The notes: generated by a model from the letters alone, not told the origin. A DNA stretch of 64,000 bases from Arthrobacter sp. zg-Y820 (GCF_030142155.1 NZ_CP126247.1:3596001-3660000), one strand, 5' to 3'. Counted from the stretch's first letter, positions 20,529-33,100 are shown. Translations and numbers: made by a program.

Positions 20529-21950
20529 ATGGCTGACTCCGCTGCTTCCCGCGTCCCTCTTGCTTCCGTCACTCCCGCCATTGCGCTCGGTCCGTTGGAC
20601 GGCCGCTACCGCGGCGTCACGGCCCCGCTGGTGGACTACCTGTCCGAGGCCGCGCTGAACCGCGACCGCACGCACGTCGAAGTCGAGTGGCTGATCCACC
20701 TCACGTCCAATGCTGTGCTTCCCGGCACTTCCCCGCTGAGCGCCGAGCAGCAGGCGCAGCTGCGCGAAATCGTCTCCGGTTTCGACGGCAACTCGATAGC
20801 CGAACTGGGTGAAATCGAGCAGGTCACGGTTCACGACGTCAAGGCCGTGGAGTACTACATCGGCCGCCGCCTGGCAGCCATCGGCATCGAAAACCTGACC
20901 TCGCTGGTGCACTTCGGCTGCACCTCTGAGGACATCAACAACCTCTCCTACGCCCTGGGCGTCAAGGGCGCCGTGGAGAATGTCTGGCTTCCCGCCGCGC
21001 ACGACCTGGTCGACCGGATCACAGTCATGGCCGAGGAAACCCGCGCCGTGCCGATGCTCTCCCGGACGCACGGCCAGCCCGCCACCCCCACCACTCTGGG
21101 CAAGGAACTGGCCGTGACGGCCCACCGACTGTCCCGGCAGCTGCGCCGCATTGAGAAGACCGAATACCTGGGCAAAATCAACGGCGCCACCGGCACCTAC
21201 GCGGCACACTACGCTTCGGTGCCCGACGCCGACTGGCAGCAGGTGGCGCGCAGCTTCGTCGAGGGCCTGGGCCTGCACTGGAATCCGCTGACCACGCAGA
21301 TCGAATCCCACGACTGGCAGGCCGAGCTGTACGCCGACATGGCCCGGTTCAACCGGATCCTGCACAACTTCTGCACCGACGTGTGGAGCTACATCTCCAT
21401 CGGCTACTTCAAGCAGATCCCGGTGGCCGGCGCCACGGGTTCCTCCACCATGCCGCACAAGGTCAACCCGATCCGCTTCGAAAACGCCGAAGCCAACCTG
21501 GAGATCTCCAACGGCCTGCTGGACACTCTGGCATCCACCCTGGTGACTTCCCGCTGGCAGCGCGACCTCACGGATTCCTCCTCACAGCGCAACATCGGCG
21601 TGGCGTTCGGCCACTCGGTGCTCGCCATCTCCAACGTGGCCAAGGGCCTGGAGCGCCTGGACGTGGCCGACGACGTCCTGGCCGCGGACCTGGACACCAA
21701 CTGGGAGGTGCTCGGCGAAGCCATCCAGATGGTCATGCGCGCCGAGGCCATCGCCGGCGCCCCCGGCATGGAAAACCCGTACGAACGCCTCAAGGACCTG
21801 ACCCGCGGGCAGCGCGTGGACGCCGAGCGGATGCGCGAATTCGTCTCCGGCCTGGGCCTGCCGGCCGACGCCGAAGCGCGCCTGCTGGACCTGACCCCGG
21901 CCAAGTACATCGGAATCGCCGACTCGCTGGTGGACCACGTCACCAAGTAG
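20529..21950 (+). CDS. purB: adenylosuccinate lyase
   Basis: 473 residues, normal for the actinobacterial form. It carries the fumarase/aspartase superfamily signature GSSTMPHKVNPIRFENAEAN with the catalytic serine loop, plus HFGCTSEDINNLSYAL and RTHGQPATPTTLGKE. The enzyme acts twice in purine synthesis, cleaving SAICAR to AICAR and adenylosuccinate to AMP. It begins 51 bases after the regulator gene and is followed by a strong terminator, so it forms its own unit or shares read-through. Confidence 0.96.
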   Translation: MADSAASRVPLASVTPAIALGPLDGRYRGVTAPLVDYLSEAALNRDRTHVEVEWLIHLTSNAVLPGTSPLSAEQQAQLREIVSGFDGNSIAELGEIEQVTVHDVKAVEYYIGRRLAAIGIENLTSLVHFGCTSEDINNLSYALGVKGAVENVWLPAAHDLVDRITVMAEETRAVPMLSRTHGQPATPTTLGKELAVTAHRLSRQLRRIEKTEYLGKINGATGTYAAHYASVPDADWQQVARSFVEGLGLHWNPLTTQIESHDWQAELYADMARFNRILHNFCTDVWSYISIGYFKQIPVAGATGSSTMPHKVNPIRFENAEANLEISNGLLDTLASTLVTSRWQRDLTDSSSQRNIGVAFGHSVLAISNVAKGLERLDVADDVLAADLDTNWEVLGEAIQMVMRAEAIAGAPGMENPYERLKDLTRGQRVDAERMREFVSGLGLPADAEARLLDLTPAKYIGIADSLVDHVTK

Positions 21951-21960
21951 CCCTCTAAGC

Positions 21961-22015
21961 ACGACGACGGCGGGAGGCCGGGTTTCGCAACCCGGTCCCC
22001 CGCCGTCGTCGTTTT
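21961..22015 (+). terminator. rho-independent terminator after purB
   Basis: A perfect 14-bp stem (21961-21974 with 21999-22012) encloses a second hairpin (ccgggtt/aacccgg) and is followed by a short T-run, 10 bases after the purB stop. Confidence 0.85.
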
Positions 22016-22042
22016 ACGGTCCGCCGCCGTTAGCGTTGGCCC

Positions 22043-22102
22043 ATGACCGGTTTCCCGCAGCTGCCCCACACGGTTTTGGACACTACCGATTGCGCTTCGT
22101 AG
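22043..22102 (+). pseudogene. N-terminal remnant of a VOC-family gene
   Basis: A 19-codon frame reads MTGFPQLPHTVLDTTDCAS then TAG. PQLPHTVLDTTD is, from memory, the characteristic N-terminus of actinobacterial glyoxalase/VOC proteins of ~120-250 residues. No continuation (AEFYRELLG-type sequence) is found in any frame downstream, so only the 5' tip of the gene survives. Could also be chance, but the match is long for such a short stretch. Confidence 0.5.
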
Positions 22103-22163
22103 CCCGAAGCGGACACGAGGCCCCGCATTTGGGCAGTGGCCCGTTCACAGGCAGACTGGCCCC

Positions 22164-22337
22164 ATGGAATTCACGACAAAGATTCAGCGATACCTCGGCA
22201 TGGAGCCGGTAAAGGTACTCGACCAGTATGAGAAAGCAACACGCGCAGCACATTTAACGTGCCTGAGGTGCGGGGCCTTTGTCGCAGCTGAGCACCAGAT
22301 GTTGCACAACAACTGGCACGCGGCCCACGACGGGTAG
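22164..22337 (+). CDS. 57-residue CxxC/HxxxH small protein
   Basis: An open frame from ATG 22164 to TAG 22335-22337. It has a basic/amphipathic first half and a possible zinc site formed by C33, C36, H44 and H48 (CLRCGAF; HQMLH). No good ribosome binding site is seen. Codon use has the mixed look of a short, non-highly expressed gene. It stands alone between the purB terminator and the convergent rlmN. I do not recognise a named family. Confidence 0.5.
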   Translation: MEFTTKIQRYLGMEPVKVLDQYEKATRAAHLTCLRCGAFVAAEHQMLHNNWHAAHDG

Positions 22338-22374
22338 GGGCTGATGCCCCCACCCGCTTCGGGGTACCGGGTTC

Positions 22375-23649
22375 CTAGTCCGCGGCAGCCAGCTGACCGC
22401 AGGCGCCGTCGATCTCCTTGCCGCGGGTATCGCGCAGCGTGGTGGGGATGCCGGCATCGATGAGGTGGTTGATGAAGTCGCGGGTCACGTGCGGCTCCGG
22501 CGAGGTCCAAATGGAACCCGGCGTGGGGTTCAGTGGAATCGGATTCACGTGCACCCAGCCGCGGCCGCGGGCGTTGAGCTTCTTCGCCAGCAGATCGGCG
22601 CGCCACGGATGGTCGTTCATGTCCTTGATCAGCGCATATTCGATGGACACGCGGCGGCCGGTGACGCGGTAGTAGTTGTACGCGGCGTCCAGAGCCTCGT
22701 CCACCTTCCAGCGGCTGTTGACCGGAATCAGTTCATCGCGCAGCTCATCATCGGGGGCGTGCAGGCTCAGCGCGAAGGTGACCGGGATGTTCTCCTCGGC
22801 CAGCTTGTTGATGGCCGGCACCAGGCCCACGGTGGACACGGTGATGTGCCGGGCGCTCATGCCCAGGCCTTCGGGAACGTCCGCTGCCATGCGGTGCACG
22901 GCGTTCATCACGCGCTTGTAGTTGGCCAGCGGCTCGCCCATGCCCATGAAGACAATGTTGGTGACGCGCTCGGCGTCGTGCCCGCCGTCGCGGCGCTTGC
23001 CGCCCAGGCCGCCCTCCTTGATCACGCGGTTGGCTTGGACAATCTGGTCCAGGATTTCCGCGGTGGACATGTTCCGGGTCAGGCCGGCCTGGCCGGTGGC
23101 GCAGAACGGGCAGTTCATGCCGCAGCCGCACTGGCTGGACACGCACAGGGTGATGCGGCCGGGGTAGCGCATCAGCACCGACTCCACGAGGGAACCGTCG
23201 AAGAGACGCCAGAGGAACTTGATGGTGTCGCCGTTGTCGGTGGTCAGGCGCTTGACCTCGGTCAGCAGCGTCGGGAACATCTCCTGCACCAGGTCATCGC
23301 GGCGCTCCTTGGGGAGGTCGCTCATGGTTTCCGGGTCCGTGGTGTAGTGCTGGAAGTAGTGCACCGAGAGCTGCTTGGCGCGGAACGCGGGCAGGCCCAG
23401 CTCCTTGAGCTTCGCCTGGCGCTCGGACAGGGTCAGGTCGGCCAGGTGCACCGGCGGCTGCGACACACGCGGGGACTTGAACTGCAGCAGCGGGCGGCCG
23501 TCCGGTTCCTTGGCCTGTTCCCAGCCCTCGGTGGCAGGGCGGACCTGCGCCTTCCGCGCCTGCAGCTGCGCCTTGGAGGTGCCGACCGGCTTGGACGGGG
23601 TTGCGGGGGAAGTATCGAGGGAAGTCATCCCTTCCATTTTTGCACGCAT
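22375..23649 (-). CDS. rlmN: 23S rRNA (adenine-2503-C2)-methyltransferase / tRNA methyltransferase RlmN
   Basis: 424 residues from the first ATG. The radical-SAM [4Fe-4S] motif is CGMNCPFC, and [20 protein letters not shown] and [20 protein letters not shown] are conserved RlmN stretches. The partner cysteine for the methyl carrier lies near the C-terminus (GACGQLAA). The enzyme methylates A2503 of 23S rRNA and A37 of some tRNAs. Alternative starts at 23637 and 23628 exist; the N-terminal ~60 residues are a variable Ala/Pro/Lys-rich leader, so the true start is uncertain. Confidence 0.95.
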   Translation of the reverse strand: MRAKMEGMTSLDTSPATPSKPVGTSKAQLQARKAQVRPATEGWEQAKEPDGRPLLQFKSPRVSQPPVHLADLTLSERQAKLKELGLPAFRAKQLSVHYFQHYTTDPETMSDLPKERRDDLVQEMFPTLLTEVKRLTTDNGDTIKFLWRLFDGSLVESVLMRYPGRITLCVSSQCGCGMNCPFCATGQAGLTRNMSTAEILDQIVQANRVIKEGGLGGKRRDGGHDAERVTNIVFMGMGEPLANYKRVMNAVHRMAADVPEGLGMSARHITVSTVGLVPAINKLAEENIPVTFALSLHAPDDELRDELIPVNSRWKVDEALDAAYNYYRVTGRRVSIEYALIKDMNDHPWRADLLAKKLNARGRGWVHVNPIPLNPTPGSIWTSPEPHVTRDFINHLIDAGIPTTLRDTRGKEIDGACGQLAAAD

Positions 23650-23762
23650 CCGCTATCTCTGCTTCCTGTTAGCCAACTGGCCACAGCACTGAAACACGGT
23701 TGAAACCGCCGGCGCCTAAGTTGGGGGAAAGCCCGCTCGGGTGCCCGCACAGGAGGTCCCAC

Positions 23763-24272
23763 ATGCTTGCCGACCAACCACCGCACCTCACCATCCGGGA
23801 AGTTCCCTGGACCAACCCGGTGGGTGCCGATTTGCGCGCGGCCCAGCAGTCGGAGCTGGACTTCCGGTTTGGCAGCGCGGACCGCGAGCCCTCACCTCCC
23901 ACCGCGGAGGACACGGCCGTGTTCCTGGTGGCCTATGAAAAGAGCTCCGGACAGCCGCTGGGGTGCGGCGGGCTGCGAAGGATCGGCGACACCACGGCGG
24001 AGGTCAAACGGATTTACGTCCTGCCCTATGCCCGCGGCTCCGGGGTTGCCACGGCCATCCTCACCGCACTGGAGTACCGGGCCCGGGCCGCAGGCTACGA
24101 CGTCATCACTGCCGAAGCAGGATCAGCACAGCCGGACGGGCGCCGGTTCTACCAGCACGGCGGATACACCGTGGTGCCCAACTTCGGTCCGTACGCCGGA
24201 CGGGAGGACTCGGTCTGCTTTGCCAAGACCATCGGTCCGGTCCGCGTGAAAACGCGGGCCGGATATCAGTAG
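23763..24272 (+). CDS. GNAT-family N-acetyltransferase
   Basis: 169 residues from the ATG at 23763, chosen because AGGAGG lies 6 bases upstream. The acetyl-CoA pyrophosphate-binding loop follows the EVKRIYVLPYARGSGVATAIL pattern, with the C-terminal RRFYQHGGYTVVPNFGPY typical of the family. Substrate unknown. Convergent with the nucleoside deaminase gene, 3' ends overlapping by seven bases. Confidence 0.88.
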   Translation: MLADQPPHLTIREVPWTNPVGADLRAAQQSELDFRFGSADREPSPPTAEDTAVFLVAYEKSSGQPLGCGGLRRIGDTTAEVKRIYVLPYARGSGVATAILTALEYRARAAGYDVITAEAGSAQPDGRRFYQHGGYTVVPNFGPYAGREDSVCFAKTIGPVRVKTRAGYQ

Positions 24273-24745
24273 TCGGTGCGGCGTTCCGCGGCGTTCCAGG
24301 CGTCGAAGGGTGCCATGGCCGGACTGCCCTCAACAGCCAACTGTTCCACGGGGAGGGTCCGGCGCCCGGTCGGGGTCTCGAAGTACTCGTAGAAGGCGGC
24401 GTCGTCGAACCCTGCACCGGCGGCATCGTGCCGGTCGGCGGCGAACACCACCCGGCCCACGCGGGCCCAGAGCGACGCCGCAAGGCACATCGGGCAGGGT
24501 TCGCAGCTGGTGTAGAGAACCGCTCCGCTGAGGTCGAAGGTGCCCAGCGCCGCACAGGCATTGCGGATGGCACTCACTTCCGCGTGTGCGGTGGGGTCGT
24601 TGGCCGCGGTGACCCGGTTGACGCCCTCAAACGCCTGGCCGTCCGCGGTGACGATAACTGCCCCGAACGGGCCGCCGCTGTCGGCAACGTTGGCGGTGGC
24701 CAGGCTGACCGCCCGGCTGAGGAATTCGGCTTCGCTGGTAATCAT
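24266..24745 (-). CDS. nucleoside deaminase (CMP/dCMP deaminase fold; guanine deaminase-like)
   Basis: 159 residues from the ATG at 24745, preceded by AAGGAGA. Zinc ligands and catalytic acid are H54 and E56 (HAE) with C84 and C87 (PCPMC). The C-terminal F-Y-E-Y-F / PTGRR region resembles the guanine deaminase (GuaD) group rather than TadA. It probably deaminates a free purine such as guanine. Confidence 0.88.
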   Translation of the reverse strand: MITSEAEFLSRAVSLATANVADSGGPFGAVIVTADGQAFEGVNRVTAANDPTAHAEVSAIRNACAALGTFDLSGAVLYTSCEPCPMCLAASLWARVGRVVFAADRHDAAGAGFDDAAFYEYFETPTGRRTLPVEQLAVEGSPAMAPFDAWNAAERRTDY

Positions 24746-25107
24746 GGGCGTCTCCTTGGAGCTTCGATTCCGGCGGCGCCCCGGAGGGAGCGGTTTGCCG
24801 GAACAATCGGAAGGGTCTGCCAGGTAGATAACGCACGCAGGCGCCCGCCTTCGGCAGCATGACACTAGCACCAATCCGCGGACGGCCGAAGCCGTGTTCG
24901 CCCTCCACGGCGGGGATTGCCAGTGCCTGCCGCCGAATGGCAATCTGAACAGCGTTGGACATTCTGTGTCGCAGGCCTCGAGCCGCCCCGGTGTGGAGGT
25001 GGAACAGCCGCCAGGAGGTCGACACCCTGCCGGCCAGCTGCCTGGGCACGCAACGGAGAATCAGATGCACTGACCACGGCGGACAGTGCAAGGGATGGAG
25101 ACGCAGC
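24746..25107. other. 362-base intergenic region
   Basis: No convincing gene. It holds the divergent promoters of the deaminase and uvrA2-type genes. The one notable element is a perfect inverted repeat, gattgcca at 24915-24922 and tggcaatc at 24938-24945, separated by 15 bases, which may be a regulator site. Confidence 0.5.
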
Positions 25108-27537
<2,430 letters not shown>

Positions 27538-27541
27538 CCGG

Positions 27542-28423
27542 CTATCCGGCGGGCTGCACGCAGATGGTGTCCATGGTCAGGGTCACCGCACCCTCGCCCG
27601 CGGCGGCGGTCAGCGTGACCTGAATGCCGCCGGCTTCCTTGAGGGATCCCACGTGGGTGCCGCCGCAGGGAATGGAAACCGTCCCGTCGGGCAGGTCCAC
27701 GCTCCACCGCCGCAGGTCGGTCAGCCGATCGCCGTCGCACTCAATGCGCACGTCGGCTCCGCTGGCGGTCCAGTCGGCCAGGGTCGCGTTGATGCCCGCT
27801 TCCACGGCGGGCAGGTCCTCCAGCACCTCCGGCGAAAAACCCTTGCGGCGCAGCGACTTTCCGAGCCGGTACACGTCGGTGGAGCCGTGTTCGGTGATCG
27901 TGGAGGTTTCGATCGCCAGGGCGTCAAAGTTGGGGTTCCCGGCGGCGTCGGGCAGGACCTCCTTCTTCCAGGCACCGGCCAACTGCCGGTTCAGTGCCAG
28001 CGAGGCCAAGTGGCAGGCGGTGTGCCCGGCGGAGAGCGCGGCCCGGTACGCGGAGTCCACCTCGACCTGCACGGAGTCGCCCTCCTGCACCGAGGCATCC
28101 CCGGGCAGCACATGGGCAACGGTGAAAACCCATCCCTCGGTGCCCTTCTTCACCGGAATATCGGCGCCGAGGCAGAGCGCTGTTCCGTCGGTGGCGGCGA
28201 CGACGGCGTCCAGCACGTCATGCGCGGTGCCGGCGGCGGTCCTCAGCACCGCCCGGTCGGCCCCCTGGTCGGGCCAGCCGGCATCCACCGGATGGACGGC
28301 GGTGGTGTCCAGCAGGACGGCCCGGGTGCCGTCGGCCAGATCCTGGACATGCAGGACCGTGCCGGCGGATTCCACGGCGCCGGAGGGATAAGTGACTGTT
28401 GCATCTACGGTGGGAAGGCTCAC
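27542..28423 (-). CDS. alanyl-tRNA editing protein (AlaX-like)
   Basis: 293 residues. Second-additional-domain (SAD) zinc motifs are present as HTACH (replacing the usual HxxxH) and CGGTHVG near the C-terminus, with an N-terminal beta-barrel like that of AlaX-type proteins. It would hydrolyse mischarged Ser- or Gly-tRNA(Ala). The gene is convergent with the UvrA2-type gene, with a four-base gap. Confidence 0.85.
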   Translation of the reverse strand: MSLPTVDATVTYPSGAVESAGTVLHVQDLADGTRAVLLDTTAVHPVDAGWPDQGADRAVLRTAAGTAHDVLDAVVAATDGTALCLGADIPVKKGTEGWVFTVAHVLPGDASVQEGDSVQVEVDSAYRAALSAGHTACHLASLALNRQLAGAWKKEVLPDAAGNPNFDALAIETSTITEHGSTDVYRLGKSLRRKGFSPEVLEDLPAVEAGINATLADWTASGADVRIECDGDRLTDLRRWSVDLPDGTVSIPCGGTHVGSLKEAGGIQVTLTAAAGEGAVTLTMDTICVQPAG

Positions 28424-28518
28424 AAGGCCACCTTACCGAGGAAAATCGGGCCCGCATCGTGACGGCCGTCACTGGATTCTTCATCCGGGCTGACATGGGG
28501 GTACAGTTCTAAGTACGA

Positions 28519-28595
28519 CGCGGGGTGGAGCAGTTCGGTAGCTCGCTGGGCTCATAACCCAGAGGTCGCAAGTTCAAATCTTGCCCCCGCAACCA
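28519..28595 (+). tRNA. initiator tRNA-Met (CAT anticodon, encoded CCA)
   Basis: A 77-base cloverleaf. The 7-bp acceptor stem has a C1-A72 mismatch, and the anticodon stem has three consecutive G-C pairs next to the loop; both are hallmarks of initiator tRNA. The anticodon CAT is at 28553-28555, the T-arm is ttcaaat, and the 3' CCA is encoded at 28593-28595. Confidence 0.96.
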
Positions 28596-28602
28596 AGAAG
28601 AT

Positions 28603-28640
28603 GGTCCTGACCGGTGAAAACCGGTCGGGGCCGTTTTTGT
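28603..28640 (+). terminator. rho-independent terminator of the tRNA gene
   Basis: A 13-bp stem (28603-28615 with 28620-28632, two G-U pairs) closed by a GAAA tetraloop and followed by a T5 run and a further T3. Confidence 0.85.
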
Positions 28641-28746
28641 TTAACCCCGCCCTCTTTCTCCGAAGTTACCCGGAACATGGTTGTCTCCCTGCATGGCCTC
28701 CGGTAGGTTTCAGCACCAATGGCATTAGGCAGAGGGCGGCCGGCAC

Positions 28747-29283
28747 ATGGAAGCTGAAATAACCCTGCAGGTGGACGGCGCTGAACGGACACTGAGGGTT
28801 GACACCCGCACCACAGTGTTGGACGCGCTGAGGGACAGGCTCGGGGTGACCTCCCCCAAGAAGGGCTGCGACCACGGCCAGTGCGGCGCCTGCACGGTGC
28901 TGCTCGACGGGCGGCGCACCAATTCCTGCCTCACCCTCGCGGTGGCGCACGACGGCGCTGAGGTCGTCACTGCCGAAGGCCTGGCCGGCGGCACCCCGGA
29001 CGGCGGACTGCACCCCATCCAGCGTGCCTTCCTGGATCAGGACGCCTTCCAGTGCGGCTACTGCACCCCCGGACAGATCTGCTCCGCTGCAGGGGCCATC
29101 GAAGAGGCGGCCGCCGGCCACCCTTCCACGGCAACCGCCAACCTGCAGACCGACGGCGCCGTCGACCTCACCGACGCCGAAATCCGTGAGCGGCTGAGCG
29201 GCAACCTCTGCCGCTGCGGTGCCTACGTGAACATCGTTGCAGCCGTACGCCAGGCCGCCGAAGCCGCCCAGGACCGGCCATGA
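28747..29283 (+). CDS. molybdenum hydroxylase, [2Fe-2S] subunit (YagT/PaoA-like)
   Basis: 178 residues. The plant-type [2Fe-2S] site is [11 protein letters not shown], with its fourth cysteine in NSCLTL. The C-terminal helical [2Fe-2S] domain has [10 protein letters not shown] and CRCGAYVNI. Unlike E. coli PaoA there is no Tat signal, so the enzyme is probably cytoplasmic. First gene of a three-gene operon; its stop overlaps the next start in ATGA. Confidence 0.93.
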   Translation: MEAEITLQVDGAERTLRVDTRTTVLDALRDRLGVTSPKKGCDHGQCGACTVLLDGRRTNSCLTLAVAHDGAEVVTAEGLAGGTPDGGLHPIQRAFLDQDAFQCGYCTPGQICSAAGAIEEAAAGHPSTATANLQTDGAVDLTDAEIRERLSGNLCRCGAYVNIVAAVRQAAEAAQDRP

Positions 29284-30359
29284 TCCCTTTCGAATACCGG
29301 CGCGCCGACGACGCCGCGTCCGCCGTCGCGCTGGTCAGCGGCAACCCGAACGCCGCGTTCCTGGCCGGCGGCACCAACCTCGTGGACCGGATGAAGCTGG
29401 GTGTGGACAACCCGGGCATGCTGGTGGATGTCAGCAGGCTCCCGCTGGACGCCGTGGCTGTCCTCGAGGACGGCAGGGTGCGAATCGGCACGAATGTGCG
29501 CAACGCGGATCTGGCGGCCAACGCGGTGATCCGCCGCCGTTATCCGGTCCTGGCGCAGGCGTTGCTCTCCGGGGCGTCCGGCCAGCTGCGGAACATGGCC
29601 ACGACCGGAGGAAACCTGCTCCAACGCACCCGCTGCGTGTATTTCCAGGATCCCACTACGCCATGCAACAAGCGCGAGCCCGGCACGGGCTGCTCCGCCG
29701 TGGGCGGCTACACCCGCTACCACGCCATCCTCGGCGCCTCGGAACACTGTGTCGCCACCCACCCCTCCGACATGGCCGTGGCGCTGGCCGCGCTCGATGC
29801 GGCGGTGGTGGTGCTGGGAAGCGACGGCGAGCGGACCATAGAGGTCAGCGAATTCCACCGACTGCCCGGCGACGAGCCGGAGAAGGACACCGTCCTTGGC
29901 CACGGGGAGCTGGTCACCGCCGTTGAGCTGCCCCCGGCGCCGCAGCGGTCCGCCTACCGCAAGGTCCGGGACCGCGCGTCGTACGCCTTTGCCCTGGTGT
30001 CGGTGGCCGTTGCGCTGGAGTTGGAAGACGACGACGCCGTCACGCCGGTGATCCGTGACCTGCGGATCGCCCTTGGCGGCGTGGCCCACAAGCCATGGCG
30101 GGCGCTGCAGGCCGAGGCCGTGCTGCGCGGAGCCCCTGCTACCGAAGAGAACTTCCGCGCCGCAGCCGATGCCGAACTGGCCGCCGCCGAACCGCTGCAC
30201 GATAACGGCTTCAAACTGCCGATGACTCGAAATGCCCTGGCCGCGGTCCTGAGGGAGCTGACCGGCGCACCGGCCCCGGAGGCGGCAGCAGCGGGGACCG
30301 ATCACCTCGAGGGTCCCGAGGGCCCTGTGGACGCCGGCTGGGAAGAGATGGGCTCATGA
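29280..30359 (+). CDS. molybdenum hydroxylase, FAD subunit (YagS/PaoB-like)
   Basis: 359 residues with the FAD-binding [15 protein letters not shown] and the CO-dehydrogenase flavoprotein C-terminal domain. The stretch from about residue 113 contains four cysteines ([26 protein letters not shown]). In PaoB this loop holds an additional [4Fe-4S] cluster. It passes electrons from the molybdenum centre to the acceptor. Overlaps both neighbours by four bases. Confidence 0.93.
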   Translation: MIPFEYRRADDAASAVALVSGNPNAAFLAGGTNLVDRMKLGVDNPGMLVDVSRLPLDAVAVLEDGRVRIGTNVRNADLAANAVIRRRYPVLAQALLSGASGQLRNMATTGGNLLQRTRCVYFQDPTTPCNKREPGTGCSAVGGYTRYHAILGASEHCVATHPSDMAVALAALDAAVVVLGSDGERTIEVSEFHRLPGDEPEKDTVLGHGELVTAVELPPAPQRSAYRKVRDRASYAFALVSVAVALELEDDDAVTPVIRDLRIALGGVAHKPWRALQAEAVLRGAPATEENFRAAADAELAAAEPLHDNGFKLPMTRNALAAVLRELTGAPAPEAAAAGTDHLEGPEGPVDAGWEEMGS

Positions 30360-32440
30360 GCAGACTGCTGCCGGCTTCGGCCATCGGAGAATCCCTTGAG
30401 CGGCTTGACGGTGAGCTTAAGGTTACGGGGCGGGCCCCCTATGCCTATGAACAGCCGGTGAAAGACCCCGTTCACCTCTATCCGGTGCTTTCCACCATTG
30501 CCCGGGGCCGGGTGGAACGGGTGGAAACCGCGGCAGCCGAGGCCGTCGACGGCGTGCTGACCATCCTCACCTCGGAAACTGTGCCGCGCCTGGCGGATAC
30601 ATCCGACCGGGAACTGGCCGTCCTCCAGGATCCCGGCGTGGGCTATCGGGGCTGCATTGTCGCCGCAGTGCTGGCCGAAACCCCGGAGATTGCCCGGGAA
30701 GCAGCAGCAATGGTGTCAGTGAAATATGCCGAAGAGCCCTTCAACGCAGAACTGCGCAGCGACGACCCGGCACTCTATGCACCAGAGGAACTGAACGCCG
30801 GCACGCCTACGGACAGCAGCCAGGGCAATGTGGACGCCGCCTTGGAAACCGCTGTCCTTACTGTTGATGCCACGTATTCCACCCCTGCCGAGCACAACAA
30901 CCCGTTGGAACCGCACACTACGGTGGCCCAGTGGGACGGACGGATCCTGACCCTGTGGGATTCCACCCAGGGCGTGCATTCGGTGAAGGACACGCTGGCA
31001 CAAGTACTGGGGCTGGAGCAGGACCAGATCCGGGTCATCGCTCCGCATGTGGGCGGCGGATTCGGTTCCAAGGGAATGCCTCATGTGCACGTGGTGATGG
31101 CTGCCCTGGCCGCACAGTGCACCGACGGACGTCCGGTGAAGTTTCCGGTCAGCCGACAGCAGATGTATTCGCTCACCAGCCACCGCACCCCCACCGTTGC
31201 GCACATCCGGCTGGGCGCCGCCGACGACGGCCGCCTCACGGCGATGTCCATGGATACCCACGAGCACACCTCCAGGATCAAGGAATTCGCGGAGCAGACA
31301 CCGGCACCGTTCCGGATGATGTATGCCTGTCCCAACCGCCGCACCACCACCCGCCTGGCTCCGCTGGATATCCCCGTGCCGTCCTGGATGCGCGCGCCGG
31401 GTGAGTGCCCGGGCATGTTCGGGCCGGAGGTGGCCATGGATGAACTGGCCGCCGCGGCAGGCCTGGATCCCCTCGAGCTGCGCCGGCGGAACGAGCCGGA
31501 CGTCGATCCGGAAACCGGCAATCCGTTTTCCAGCCGACATCTGCTGGAATGCTTCGATCTCGGGGCCGAGCGGTTCGGCTGGGAGAACAGGGTCACCCGC
31601 CCCCGCTCGGTGGTGGAGGACGGCTGGCTGGTGGGCATGGGCACGGCCAGTGCGGTATATCCGTTTATGCGCCAGCCCGCCAACACCGCCCGAATCGGCT
31701 ACGAGCAGGACGGAATCTATTCCGTGCAGATCGGTGCCGCGGATATCGGCACCGGCAGCTGGACCGCCCTGACGCAGATTGCCGCCGATGCCCTGCGGGT
31801 TCCGGTGGACCGGATCCGGCTCGGGATCGGTGACACACGGTTCCCCCCGGCCAGCGTCGCCGGCGGATCTTCGGGCACGGCGAGTTGGGGCGGCACCATC
31901 GTGGCCGCAGCACAGGTGTTCCGGGCCGACCATGGCGAGCACCCCTCGCCAGGGGCACAGACCGAGGCCGGGCCGCCCGCCGACCCCGAGGCGCAGAACC
32001 TCGCCCTCTATTCCTTCGGGGCGCACTTCGCGGAAGTGCGGATTTCGACCGATACCGGCGAAGTCCGGGTCAGCCGGATGCTGGGAGTTTTCTCTGCAGG
32101 GCGGATCATCAATCCCAGGACCGCCCGGTCCCAGCTCCTCGGGGGGATGACCATGGGCCTGGGCATGGCGCTGCACGAGCACAGCGTGCTGGATCCGCGG
32201 TTCGGTATTTTCGTCAATCACGACCTCGCCGAATACCACGTTCCCACGAATGCCGATGTGCTGGACATGGACGCGCTCTGGATCGAAGACCGGGACGAAC
32301 ATGCCGGTCCGCTGGGTGCGCGCGGACTCGGGGAGATAGGCATCGTGGGCAGCGCGGCGGCCATAACAAACGCCGCCTACAACGCCTCCGGCGTCCGCGT
32401 CAGGGACCTGCCGCTCACGCCGGATAAGTTTCTGGCCTAG
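30356..32440 (+). CDS. molybdenum hydroxylase, molybdopterin-binding catalytic subunit (YagR/PaoC-like)
   Basis: 694 residues. The two molybdopterin-binding domains include [20 protein letters not shown] and the active-site glutamate in [12 protein letters not shown]. The subunit set and its ~700-residue length fit the aldehyde oxidoreductase (PaoABC/YagTSR) branch better than xanthine dehydrogenase. Likely substrates are aldehydes, possibly aromatic. No XdhC/PaoD-type maturation gene is in the window. Convergent with a TetR gene 26 bases away. Confidence 0.93.
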   Translation: MSRLLPASAIGESLERLDGELKVTGRAPYAYEQPVKDPVHLYPVLSTIARGRVERVETAAAEAVDGVLTILTSETVPRLADTSDRELAVLQDPGVGYRGCIVAAVLAETPEIAREAAAMVSVKYAEEPFNAELRSDDPALYAPEELNAGTPTDSSQGNVDAALETAVLTVDATYSTPAEHNNPLEPHTTVAQWDGRILTLWDSTQGVHSVKDTLAQVLGLEQDQIRVIAPHVGGGFGSKGMPHVHVVMAALAAQCTDGRPVKFPVSRQQMYSLTSHRTPTVAHIRLGAADDGRLTAMSMDTHEHTSRIKEFAEQTPAPFRMMYACPNRRTTTRLAPLDIPVPSWMRAPGECPGMFGPEVAMDELAAAAGLDPLELRRRNEPDVDPETGNPFSSRHLLECFDLGAERFGWENRVTRPRSVVEDGWLVGMGTASAVYPFMRQPANTARIGYEQDGIYSVQIGAADIGTGSWTALTQIAADALRVPVDRIRLGIGDTRFPPASVAGGSSGTASWGGTIVAAAQVFRADHGEHPSPGAQTEAGPPADPEAQNLALYSFGAHFAEVRISTDTGEVRVSRMLGVFSAGRIINPRTARSQLLGGMTMGLGMALHEHSVLDPRFGIFVNHDLAEYHVPTNADVLDMDALWIEDRDEHAGPLGARGLGEIGIVGSAAAITNAAYNASGVRVRDLPLTPDKFLA

Positions 32441-32466
32441 GAGCACGGCCCCGGAGCACCTGGGGT

Positions 32467-33093
32467 TCAGCCTTGGGGAAAGCCGTCCCGGGGCCACCAC
32501 GCCGGCAGCAGGTTCGGCAGCGACGCCAGCCAGGCTTCGACGTCGTCGTCGTCCCCCGCAACCCACTGCTCAATCCAGGAGGCGTAGGCGCCGCCCAGGA
32601 ACGCCGCGGCCACCTCGCAGTCAAGGTCCGGCACCAGTCCGTAGCCCTCCCAGGCGTACACGGCCAACAGGAACCGCGGACGCAGCCCCTCGGCGAGCAC
32701 CTCCTGGAAGGTGCCGGTGGAAAACAGCAGCCGATAGGTCCGCCGCTCCGACCGGGTGTGCTCCAGGATTCGCCGGAGGGCGTCGGCATACAGGACGCCG
32801 ACTTCAGCTTGTGTCCGGCCGGTGCCCCGCTGGTCGACGTCCACGGCACCGAGCCGATTCACCACGTCGACGTAGACCGAGGCGGCGAAATCGAAAATAT
32901 TGCGGTGATGCCCATAGAACGTGGTGCGGTGCACGCCGGCCTGCCGGCATAACCCGGCAACACTGATTTCCGCCAGGTCAGAGTCCCGCAGCAGCTCCCA
33001 GAGCCCGTTCTCAAGCGCCTCCCGGGTGCGGGCGCTCCGCGGCTCGTCCGGGACGGGTCGCCGAGGGGGAAGGGGTGTTTCCGGTCCGGGCAT
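32467..33093 (-). CDS. TetR-family transcriptional regulator
   Basis: 208 residues from the ATG at 33093. N-terminal helix-turn-helix LAEISVAGLCRQAGVHRTTFYGHHRNIFDFA; the C-terminal ligand domain is not assignable. It is convergent with the molybdenum hydroxylase operon, so it need not control it. Two adjacent 22-base direct repeats lie 8 bases upstream of the start and probably mark its own promoter or operator. Confidence 0.92.
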   Translation of the reverse strand: MPGPETPLPPRRPVPDEPRSARTREALENGLWELLRDSDLAEISVAGLCRQAGVHRTTFYGHHRNIFDFAASVYVDVVNRLGAVDVDQRGTGRTQAEVGVLYADALRRILEHTRSERRTYRLLFSTGTFQEVLAEGLRPRFLLAVYAWEGYGLVPDLDCEVAAAFLGGAYASWIEQWVAGDDDDVEAWLASLPNLLPAWWPRDGFPQG

Positions 33094-33100
33094 GGACTTA

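Noticed and set aside
28519-28595. tRNA gene as an integration site for a mobile element
   Set aside because: No integrase or repeated tRNA 3' end was seen downstream; the neighbouring operon looks chromosomal.
30716-32566. 616-codon minus-strand frame
   Set aside because: Antisense to the molybdenum hydroxylase large subunit; shadow frame.
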